From assembly GCA_964503685.1 (NCBI GenBank), contig CAZDAW010000030.1, positions 1-33,773 of the forward strand: a stretch of DNA of 33,773 nt, in the 5' to 3' direction. Of the stretch, positions 25,680 through 32,807 are shown in pieces. The notes beneath the pieces were generated by a model. The model made no database searches. It worked only from the letters and a program-made list of their open reading frames with translations, and was not told the DNA's origin. Within the stretch, counting starts at the first letter, position 1, and the number at the start of each line of letters is the position of its first letter. Made by a program: the position numbers and the translations under genes. The DNA is from CAZDAW01 sp964503685 (lineage in GTDB: Bacteria > Chloroflexota > Anaerolineae > Anaerolineales > Anaerolineaceae).

Positions 25680-27108
25680 TCGCATAACCATTATTCTCAT
25701 CCTGCTGATCCTAAGCAGTTTTCAGCCTCAAACAGTAATGGCGCAGACGCCCGACCCGGAATTACCTGTTTATATTATTCAATCAGGTGATTATTTATCA
25801 ACAATTGCTTCACGCTTTGGCATTTCCGTAGAAACGCTTCAGGAAGTCAACGGAATCACCGACCCCAACAACATCGCAGTCGGCAACCAGTTGAAGATTC
25901 CGGGGCTGGCAGGCGTCAGAGGCATTCTGGAAACGCAGGTCGTTCCCCTGGGCGATAATTACAACAGCATCATTCGCCATTACCAGATCGATCAAAACAC
26001 TTTCAACCGAATCAACCACATCACCAGCCCGCAGGAACTATACGCCGGCGTCAATCTCATCATTCCGCAAAATGAAGCCGCCAAAAAGCTTGGTAAACGC
26101 ACAACACTCCAAGCCGGCCAATCACTGCTGGAAACAGCCGTCCTGCAAGACACAAGCCCCTGGATCATCACCAACATCAACGCACTGGCAGGTTCATGGG
26201 ATGCCGTTCCAACTGATGTATTTTACCTTCCAGGCGAATCTTCTACCGATAGCGGAATCTTTCTCCCCGGCGTCGCAAAAATAATGATTAACCCTCTGCC
26301 ATTGAAACAGGGTGAAACCATTACAATCAGAATCACAACAAACGAACCGGTGACCCTGAATGGTTCCCTGGCCGGAAACGAATTGCAATTCTTCGAAGAA
26401 AAACCAAATAGCTACATTGCATTGCAGGGTATTCACGCAATGGCTGAAACAGGAATCTATCCTTTTACAATTAAAAGTTCTCTCTCCGATGGACAGACTT
26501 TTGAGTTTGAGCAAAACGTCATCCTGCAAAGCGGCAATTTCGCCCAGGACCCCCCATTCAATGTGGCGGATGAATACGTAGACCCCAATATCACCGGACC
26601 CGAGCTCGAACAACTGGCAGAGATCGTCAAGAACAAATCCGCCGTGAAACTTTGGAGCGGTAAATTTCTGCCACCCTCGCCGAATGTTGATTGTTATACA
26701 TCCCGCTTTGGCAACCGGCGTTCATACAACGGCAGCGAATATATCTATTTCCATAGTGGCGTGGATTATTGCGGCGGCAATGGTACGCAAATATTCGCGC
26801 CCGCCAATGGCGTGGTGACCTTTACCGGAAACCTCACTGTAAGAGGAAACGTCACCATAATTGATCATGGCTGGGGGATCTACACGGGATATTTTCATCA
26901 GTCTGAAATTAAAGTCAACGTCGGCGATAAAGTCGAACCCGGACAGGAAATTGGCCTGGTTGGTGATACCGGACGGGTAACAGGCGGGCATTTGCACTGG
27001 GAATTATGGGCAGGCGGTGTATCTGTTAACCCATTGGATTGGATTGATAACGATTATCCCAACCCCCCATTGACAGAAACCCCAAACACGCAACAAGCGA
27101 CCAGTTAG
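25657..27108 (+). CDS. Secreted LysM / M23 peptidase
   Basis: A 483-aa exported cell-wall hydrolase-like protein. A signal peptide is clear: positive start, hydrophobic core (IILILLILSS) and probable cleavage after VMA near residue 29. A LysM domain covers about 38-83 (IIQSGDYLSTIASRFG), with two degenerate LysM-like units at about 92-138 and 148-195, a beta-rich middle region to about 300, and a C-terminal M23 zinc endopeptidase domain (345-465) with all ligands: H366 and D370 (FHSGVDY), and H445 and H447 (GGHLHWEL). It should bind glycan and cleave peptide cross-links, or serve as an activator of such enzymes, outside the membrane. ATG at 25657 lies within the DUF192 gene; its ribosome-binding site is weak. 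Confidence 0.94.
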   Translation: MLRLKISDRITIILILLILSSFQPQTVMAQTPDPELPVYIIQSGDYLSTIASRFGISVETLQEVNGITDPNNIAVGNQLKIPGLAGVRGILETQVVPLGDNYNSIIRHYQIDQNTFNRINHITSPQELYAGVNLIIPQNEAAKKLGKRTTLQAGQSLLETAVLQDTSPWIITNINALAGSWDAVPTDVFYLPGESSTDSGIFLPGVAKIMINPLPLKQGETITIRITTNEPVTLNGSLAGNELQFFEEKPNSYIALQGIHAMAETGIYPFTIKSSLSDGQTFEFEQNVILQSGNFAQDPPFNVADEYVDPNITGPELEQLAEIVKNKSAVKLWSGKFLPPSPNVDCYTSRFGNRRSYNGSEYIYFHSGVDYCGGNGTQIFAPANGVVTFTGNLTVRGNVTIIDHGWGIYTGYFHQSEIKVNVGDKVEPGQEIGLVGDTGRVTGGHLHWELWAGGVSVNPLDWIDNDYPNPPLTETPNTQQATS

Positions 27109-27149
27109 TTAATAATTTGTATATTATAGAAAAAAACGATCAACTTATT

Positions 27150-27177
27150 TTGAATGTGGAAAAAGCTGGGGTATAAT
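27150..27177 (+). promoter_or_regulatory. Promoter of the hypothetical gene pair
   Basis: A perfect TATAAT (27172-27177) with TTGAAT (27150-27155) 16 bases upstream, about 67 bases before the start of the 530-aa gene, in an A/T-rich gap. Confidence 0.65.
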
Positions 27178-27244
27178 ATGATATTGTATGATAAATATAA
27201 AATATATCGCATTCTTGAAAGCTGTATTGGAATAAAAGGCAATT

Positions 27245-28837
27245 ATGGTTAGCGCCCTTGCATCTCTGAAATCAGATTATTGGCTCTCTTTAAAAATAAA
27301 ATCCGATGACCTCGACCTGATCTACAACAACCTGCTCGAGTCCGAAACGCCGCAAACGACATTGGAACTGACCAAAGCATTTATCATAGGTCGCATAGCG
27401 ACTGAAAAACAGGTCCTTGAAAAGCAGCAACGCCAGGGTGGTGAAATTTACTTACCGAAAGAACAATATACTATCGGACAGACGTTGGTTTTCCCTGCCC
27501 AAAACTGGCAAAAAGGCAAAGTAATCAATATCCGCGAGGCATATAATCCGGATATGCCGCCATTCAATGTCATTGATGTGGAATTCCCCGATGAAATAAC
27601 GCGTTCTTTTGCCGCCAACCTGAAAGATCATGCGCTTAATAATCAGGAAACGCTGACCATAGATGATCCCAACCTCGATCCCCAATACGTCATTGAGAAA
27701 TACGGAAAAGAACTCCAGAATAAACTCGATGCCGCTCTTTCCGAAAACCCCGACCTCGTCCGCATTGCAGGCAAGTGGTTTCCCCGCTCCTTATTGGTTG
27801 ATGTCAACATCGGCCATCTCAACCTTGCCGAAGCAATTCTTGAGATGAGCGAGGGCGGCCCACTTACGACGCCAGCGCTGCTCGACCAGATTGAACTGCC
27901 GACAGACGTCAATCTAAAATTGACCGAGTTTTCCCTCAACCTGGCGCTGCAGGAAGATCAGCGTTTTGACGAAGTTGGCGCTGCCGGAGAAACGCTCTGG
28001 TTTCTCGAACGCCTTGAACCGGATGGCGTGCGCAAGCAACCCCAGCAACTCCAATACACCCCCATCAAATACGATGAAAACCTGCTGACCAATGAAATGC
28101 GTGCATTGGAAAAACGCCTGGCGGACGAACACTCCACCTTCGATATACCCGATGTGCCAGCAGAAGAGATCACAATCAGTCTAATTTACCCGCACTGGCG
28201 GGCGGGCACATTGCCGCTTTCTGATCAGATAAAGAAAATGTTCCCAACAGCCTACGAATCGCCCCGCATCCGTTTCAATCTGATTGATGGAGAAACCGGC
28301 AACAGCTTTCCGGGGTGGGTCGTTCGCAGCAACCGCTATGTTTTTGGATTACGTGATTGGTATCAAAACCAGGGAATCATACCAGGAAGCATGGTCACAA
28401 TTCGCCGCGGCAAAAATGCCGGCGATGTTATTGTTCAGGCTCAGAGACGCCGGCCAACACGGGATTGGATGCGCACCATATTGATCGGCGCAGATGGTGG
28501 ATTTGTTTTTGCAATGCTGAAACAGCCAGTCGCCTGCGCTTGCGACGAGCGTATGACCATTGCCGTACCCGACCCCGAAGAGTTAGACCACATCTGGGAA
28601 ACTCAAAAATATCGAAAATGCTCTTTAGAAGAACTGATCATTTTGGTTATGCGAGAATTATCAAAGTTGAATCCCCAGGGACATGTACACGCCCAGGAAT
28701 TATACGCTGCAATTAATCTAATTCGTCGTTGCCCACCCGGCCCAATATTTAGCCTTCTGGCATCGCAACCCTCTTATGCCCATCTGGGAGACTTACATTT
28801 CAAATTGACCGATTCTGTACCAAGCGGGGTGAGTTGA
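27245..28837 (+). CDS. Uncharacterised multidomain protein, first gene of a coupled pair
   Basis: A 530-aa soluble protein that I do not recognise from a characterised family. No signal peptide or membrane segment is seen. Visible blocks: a helical start (1-60); a beta-rich region (68-130) with GQTLVFPAQNWQKGKVINIR and a conserved-looking NPDMPPFNVIDVEFPD; a segment at about 190-258 (GGPLTTPALLDQIELP, then RFDEVGAAGETLWFLERLEP) whose pattern suggests a winged-helix unit of HARE-HTH type; a beta-rich block at 340-402 (FPGWVVRSNRYVFGLRDWY, then GSMVTIRRG) that could be a B3- or barrel-like nucleic-acid module; a short C-A-C pair (C431, C433); and a C-terminal helical/winged segment (459-523). 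Domain calls are inference. AAAGG lies 7 bases before the ATG. Overlaps the next gene by one base. Confidence 0.85.
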   Translation: MVSALASLKSDYWLSLKIKSDDLDLIYNNLLESETPQTTLELTKAFIIGRIATEKQVLEKQQRQGGEIYLPKEQYTIGQTLVFPAQNWQKGKVINIREAYNPDMPPFNVIDVEFPDEITRSFAANLKDHALNNQETLTIDDPNLDPQYVIEKYGKELQNKLDAALSENPDLVRIAGKWFPRSLLVDVNIGHLNLAEAILEMSEGGPLTTPALLDQIELPTDVNLKLTEFSLNLALQEDQRFDEVGAAGETLWFLERLEPDGVRKQPQQLQYTPIKYDENLLTNEMRALEKRLADEHSTFDIPDVPAEEITISLIYPHWRAGTLPLSDQIKKMFPTAYESPRIRFNLIDGETGNSFPGWVVRSNRYVFGLRDWYQNQGIIPGSMVTIRRGKNAGDVIVQAQRRRPTRDWMRTILIGADGGFVFAMLKQPVACACDERMTIAVPDPEELDHIWETQKYRKCSLEELIILVMRELSKLNPQGHVHAQELYAAINLIRRCPPGPIFSLLASQPSYAHLGDLHFKLTDSVPSGVS

Positions 28838-29277
28838 TGACTGAAGCCAAACGATTTAGCCTGATTAAACCGACAATAGACACGCCCTTTCACATCGATT
28901 TTGACTGGTGGAAAGAGCATGACAGCAACTGGAGAGTTTACCTGCATTCACTTTTGTGCCCAACCCATCAGGAAATGTTCTCAAACACCAGCAACAATCA
29001 AATGATCGATTGGGTCGATCCGATAACCGCAGAAATTCAAACCATTGATGGACTTCAACATATATTAATAACACACTGCGCAATTCAGCCAGAATTCACC
29101 ACCGAATATACAGCACTGGTCGATGCAGTTTTTAGACTTTTCCTGGCAAACGGTAATACCCCAATGTCGCCGTTGGACATGGAAAACAAATTAAACAAGC
29201 CGGCGCAAAAAATACTACAAACATTGTCTGGTGTTCAGGTTTACAAGGGCATCAGACCTTGCATAACCTGTTCATAA
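28837..29277 (+). CDS. Uncharacterised 146-aa protein, second gene of the coupled pair
   Basis: A 146-aa soluble protein of unknown function. It begins within the stop codon of its partner (TGATG), behind a GGGGTGAG ribosome-binding site, so the two proteins are probably made in fixed ratio; an in-frame TTG at 28834 is less likely. Notable stretches are TIDTPFHIDFDWWKEHDSNW near 13-32, IDWVDPITAEIQTIDGLQHI, and a C-terminus ending in RPCITCS. Cys and His occur as LLCPTHQE, ITHCAI and the terminal CITC, which could form a metal site. No known motif is recognised. A hairpin overlaps and follows its stop codon. Confidence 0.82.
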   Translation: MTEAKRFSLIKPTIDTPFHIDFDWWKEHDSNWRVYLHSLLCPTHQEMFSNTSNNQMIDWVDPITAEIQTIDGLQHILITHCAIQPEFTTEYTALVDAVFRLFLANGNTPMSPLDMENKLNKPAQKILQTLSGVQVYKGIRPCITCS

Positions 29278-29295
29278 CAGGTAATATTGTTTTTA
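29266..29295 (+). terminator. Weak intrinsic terminator after the hypothetical pair
   Basis: ACCTGTT (29266-29272) pairs with AACAGGT (29276-29282) around a 3-base loop, followed after five bases by TTGTTTTTA. The stem is short (7 bp) and the T run is offset, so readthrough into the tRNA gene is possible. Confidence 0.5.
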
Positions 29296-29304
29296 TATTA
29301 GCAG

Positions 29305-29378
29305 GCCCCTGTAGCTCAATAGGACAGAGCACCGGACTTCTAATCCGATGGTTGAGAGTTCAAGTCTCTCCAGGGGCG
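29305..29378 (+). tRNA. tRNA-Arg (anticodon UCU)
   Basis: A 74-base cloverleaf. Acceptor GCCCCTG (29305-29311) pairs with CAGGGGC (29371-29377), discriminator G at 29378. D stem GCTC/GAGC with a 9-base loop containing AGG, anticodon loop CTTCTAA with anticodon TCT at 29339-29341 (reads AGA, and AGG by wobble), 5-base variable loop, T stem GAGAG/CTCTC with loop TTCAAGT. The top pair of the anticodon stem is a C-A mismatch. CCA is not encoded (the genome reads CCT after the discriminator). Confidence 0.97.
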
Positions 29379-29408
29379 CCTTTAACAATAGTATGGAGTT
29401 GATAAAAT

Positions 29409-29831
29409 ATGGATACCGGACATAAGCAAACACCAGTAATGATATTATCCGGATACTTTCCTGGAAAATCCTACCATTACGGGATTGACATTTCCGGATC
29501 GCGATTGACTATTCGCCCGCATTTATGGCGCCCCCCGACTGATTTATACGAAACTGATGATAAATATATCGTCCGGGTTGAAATTGCCGGAGTAACCGAA
29601 GAAGATCTATCCGTCGTTGTTAACGGTAATTTCCTCATCATAAGCGGCGCACGCCAGAATCTCACTGAACCCTGCGCCTATCATCAGATGGAAATTCGCT
29701 TCGGGGAATTTCAAGCCGAAATAGAATTGCCATCTTCCATCGATACCGATCATATTATGGCTGAATATCAAAACGGTTTTTTAACTGTAACATTACCAAA
29801 ACAACAACCCAAGCAAGTCTATATAGGATAA
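29409..29831 (+). CDS. Hsp20-family small heat shock protein
   Basis: A 140-aa small heat shock chaperone that holds unfolding proteins. The alpha-crystallin domain starts near residue 38 (RPHLWRPPTDLYETDDKYIV), continues with RVEIAGVTEEDLSVVVNG and FLIISGARQ, and closes with the hallmark AEYQNGFLTVTLPK near 119-132. The short C-terminal tail lacks a clear I-x-I/V motif (it ends KQVYIG), which may affect oligomer formation. A GGAG is 10 bases before the ATG. It lies 30 bases after the tRNA gene and 13 bases before lon; I see neither a CIRCE element nor a convincing separate promoter in the short gap. Confidence 0.94.
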   Translation: MDTGHKQTPVMILSGYFPGKSYHYGIDISGSRLTIRPHLWRPPTDLYETDDKYIVRVEIAGVTEEDLSVVVNGNFLIISGARQNLTEPCAYHQMEIRFGEFQAEIELPSSIDTDHIMAEYQNGFLTVTLPKQQPKQVYIG

Positions 29832-29844
29832 TAACAGAGACAAA

Positions 29845-32421
29845 ATGTCTTTTCCAAAATGGCGCGAACAATTAATGGATATTAACGATATTGATATAGA
29901 TGAATTATCCGGGTGGATGGAGCTTCTTCTCAACCCGGTTACAACTCGAATCGTCTCAAAAGACAATGAAACGATCACAGACGAAACCGAAAAACCTAAA
30001 GAAGAAACCCAAAGCATTCCCAACATATTACCCATTTTGCCGCTGCGCGGGGTCGTTGTTTACCCGCAAACGGCTATTCCATTGACGATTGGACAACCGC
30101 GTTCGATCAAACTGGTTGATGATGTCGTTGCGGCAGACCGCTTGATCGGGCTGGTAGCTTCCAAAAACCCGGAACTGGAAAACCCAAACCCCGAAGACCT
30201 CTACCAAACGGGTACAATTGCCACCATCCATCGCCTCTTTCGCGCCCCCGATGGCACAATCCGTATTCTAATTCAGGGACTTGAACGCTTTAACCTCGGC
30301 CAATTTACCCAGATCGATCCATATTTAAAAGCAGAAGTTCACCTGAATCCTGAAGTGATTGATGAAGGCCTGGAAACTGAGGCATTAATCCGTAACGTTC
30401 GGACTCAATTCGAGCACATCGCTGAAATGATCCCAACAATTCCTGGCGAATTGGTATCATCCATTTCGGCAATCGAAGACCCTCTGCAAACAGCTTATAC
30501 GATCGCCAATTTCCAGCGTATGGAACTGGCCGACGCGCAGGAAATTCTGGAATTGAACCGGGTCAACGACAAACTCAAGAAACTGATTACTATCCTGACG
30601 CATGAAAGTGAAGTCCTCGAATTGGGGCAAAAAATACAAAATGAAGCCCGCTCCGAAATAGAAAAGGTACAGCACGAATACTTTTTACGCGAGCAACTGA
30701 AAGCAATCCAAAAAGAGCTGGGTGAAGACGACGAACAAAGCGCTGAGGTAGAAGAGTTCCGCAAGAAGATTGAAGCAGCTCGTATGCCCGAAGAGGCAGA
30801 GAAACAGGCCAAACGCGAACTCGAAAGACTCTCTCGCCTGCCAACGGCCGCGGCCGAGTACGGTGTAATTCGCACCTACCTGGATTGGCTCGTATCAATA
30901 CCCTGGTCAGCCCAAACAACGGATAATCTGGATATCGCCCATGCCCGCCAGGTGCTTGATCAGGATCATTATGGGTTGAAAGATGTCAAAGACCGCATCA
31001 TCGAGTTTCTTGCTGTTCGCAAACTTCGTCTGGAGCGCAAAGAAGAACTGACCGAGCAGTCTTCCAAAGATACCATCCGCCGTGTGCGCGAAGGCGTCAT
31101 TCTTTGTTTTATTGGTCCTCCCGGCGTTGGGAAAACCTCATTAGGACAATCCATCGCTCGCGCGCTCGACCGAAAATTTATCCGCATCTCTTTGGGTGGT
31201 GTTCGCGATGAAGCAGAAATCAGAGGGCACCGCCGAACGTATATTGGCGCAATGCCCGGGCGCATTCTTCAGGCGCTGCGTCGGGTCGAATCAAGCAATC
31301 CCGTTTTTATGCTCGACGAGATTGATAAATTGAGTTTTGATTTCCATGGCGACCCTGCTTCGGCGCTATTGGAAGTCCTTGACCCCGAACAGAATTCGGA
31401 ATTTCGCGACCACTATATCGAAGTGGCTTACAACCTTTCCCAGGTGATGTTTATTACAACAGCCAACCAGATCGAAACCATCCCCGCTCCCTTGCTTGAC
31501 CGCATGGAAGTCATTCAGATTGCCGGATATACAGAAAACGAAAAAGTTGAAATCGCTCGAAATTATTTGATCCCGCGCCAGCTTAAAGAAAACGGGCTCA
31601 GACAGAATGAAATCAGCATTTCGGATAACATCATCAGAACCATTATCCGTTCCTACACCCGCGAAGCGGGCGTTCGCAATTTAGAGCGCAAAATTGGTTC
31701 AGTCTGCCGCAAAGTCGTCACCCAGATCAGCGAAGGAAAAATTGAGCAAGTAACCATCAAGGCAGATTCACTCTATGACTATCTGGGAAAACCGAATTAC
31801 TTTGGCACTGAAGAAATTGCGGAACGTACGTCCATTCCTGGAGTGGCCACCGGCCTGGCCTGGACACCCACCGGCGGCGATATCCTTTTTATCGAAGCCA
31901 CTCGCATGCCTGGCAACAAAGGCTTTCAAATCACCGGTTCCATCGGAAACGTAATGCAAGAATCAGCGCGCGCTGCACTGTCTTACATCCGTTCGCGTTC
32001 GAAAGAACTCGGAATTGAAACGGATTTCTTTGAAAAATCCGATATACATCTGCACGTACCCGCTGGCGCGCAACCCAAAGACGGCCCCTCGGCAGGCGTC
32101 ACCATGGCGACCGCTCTTGTCTCTTTGCTGAGCGGCAAATCTGTGCGCCCGGATGTAGCGATGACCGGAGAAATCACGTTACGCGGTCAGGTCTTACCGG
32201 TTGGCGGCATCAAAGAGAAAGTCCTGGCAGCCCATCGCGCAGGAATTAAGACCGTCATATTGCCTCGAAAGAATGAAAACGATCTGGATGACCTGCCCAA
32301 AGAAGTCCGCAAAGCAATCAAATTCGTGCTGGTTGACCAGACTGACGATGTATTTGCGGCGGCCTTTGGCAAACGCCGTAAATCAAATAAAACAGGAAAA
32401 CAATTAAAAACCGATGCATAA
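29845..32421 (+). CDS. lon: ATP-dependent protease Lon
   Basis: An 858-aa LonA protease that unfolds and degrades damaged and regulatory proteins in the cytoplasm. The N-terminal substrate domain begins near residue 61 (LPILPLRGVVVYP), the AAA+ module carries Walker A GPPGVGKT (424-431) and Walker B FMLDEID (488-494), and the C-terminal protease domain holds the Ser-Lys dyad S749 (PKDGPSAGV) and K792 (GGIKEKV). About 60 acidic, non-conserved residues precede the N domain; an internal ATG at 29875 would shorten them by 10 but has no ribosome-binding site. It follows hsp20 by 13 bases and overlaps the next receiver gene by 8. Confidence 0.97.
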   Translation: MSFPKWREQLMDINDIDIDELSGWMELLLNPVTTRIVSKDNETITDETEKPKEETQSIPNILPILPLRGVVVYPQTAIPLTIGQPRSIKLVDDVVAADRLIGLVASKNPELENPNPEDLYQTGTIATIHRLFRAPDGTIRILIQGLERFNLGQFTQIDPYLKAEVHLNPEVIDEGLETEALIRNVRTQFEHIAEMIPTIPGELVSSISAIEDPLQTAYTIANFQRMELADAQEILELNRVNDKLKKLITILTHESEVLELGQKIQNEARSEIEKVQHEYFLREQLKAIQKELGEDDEQSAEVEEFRKKIEAARMPEEAEKQAKRELERLSRLPTAAAEYGVIRTYLDWLVSIPWSAQTTDNLDIAHARQVLDQDHYGLKDVKDRIIEFLAVRKLRLERKEELTEQSSKDTIRRVREGVILCFIGPPGVGKTSLGQSIARALDRKFIRISLGGVRDEAEIRGHRRTYIGAMPGRILQALRRVESSNPVFMLDEIDKLSFDFHGDPASALLEVLDPEQNSEFRDHYIEVAYNLSQVMFITTANQIETIPAPLLDRMEVIQIAGYTENEKVEIARNYLIPRQLKENGLRQNEISISDNIIRTIIRSYTREAGVRNLERKIGSVCRKVVTQISEGKIEQVTIKADSLYDYLGKPNYFGTEEIAERTSIPGVATGLAWTPTGGDILFIEATRMPGNKGFQITGSIGNVMQESARAALSYIRSRSKELGIETDFFEKSDIHLHVPAGAQPKDGPSAGVTMATALVSLLSGKSVRPDVAMTGEITLRGQVLPVGGIKEKVLAAHRAGIKTVILPRKNENDLDDLPKEVRKAIKFVLVDQTDDVFAAAFGKRRKSNKTGKQLKTDA

Positions 32422-32779
32422 GATTCTAATTATCGAAGACAATCCCACCATGCTGTCACTGCTGAAAACCTTATTGGAACTGGAAGGTTATCACGTGTCC
32501 ATCGCTGCAGGTGAGACTGTCGGCGATATACTTAATTCAATCCATCAGGAAAATCCCGACATCGCCTTGCTGGATGTTTACCTGAAAGATATCAGCGGCA
32601 TGGACGTCGTAAAACAACTCCGCCAGACGGAGACTTCAAAACACACAACCGTTATCATGACTTCCGGGATGAACCTGGAAGAACAATGCCTGAAAGAAGG
32701 CGCCGACGGGTTCCTTTTAAAACCGTACATGCCAGATGATCTCATCAACCTTTTAAAACGCACTTTGATTCAACCATAA
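32414..32779 (+). CDS. Single-domain response regulator overlapping lon
   Basis: A 121-aa CheY-like receiver with no output domain. Acidic pocket E8-D9 (IIEDN), phosphoacceptor D54 (ALLDVYL), switch residue T83 or S84 (IMTSGM), conserved lysine K103 (LLKPY). The ATG lies 8 bases inside the end of lon, so its translation is probably coupled to lon. No histidine kinase gene is in the window. The PHP-domain gene follows after 28 bases and may share the transcript. Confidence 0.93.
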   Translation: MHKILIIEDNPTMLSLLKTLLELEGYHVSIAAGETVGDILNSIHQENPDIALLDVYLKDISGMDVVKQLRQTETSKHTTVIMTSGMNLEEQCLKEGADGFLLKPYMPDDLINLLKRTLIQP

Positions 32780-32807
32780 TTCGTTAATCACATTACAGGA
32801 GTTCCCT

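Noticed and set aside
29282..29299. tRNA promoter boxes (TAATAT or TATATT)
   Set aside because: Neither has an acceptable -35 box at proper spacing, and one would place the start inside the mature tRNA.
29379..29408. CIRCE or other heat-shock operator before hsp20
   Set aside because: The 30-base gap has no TTAGCACTC-type inverted repeat and no paired -10/-35 boxes.
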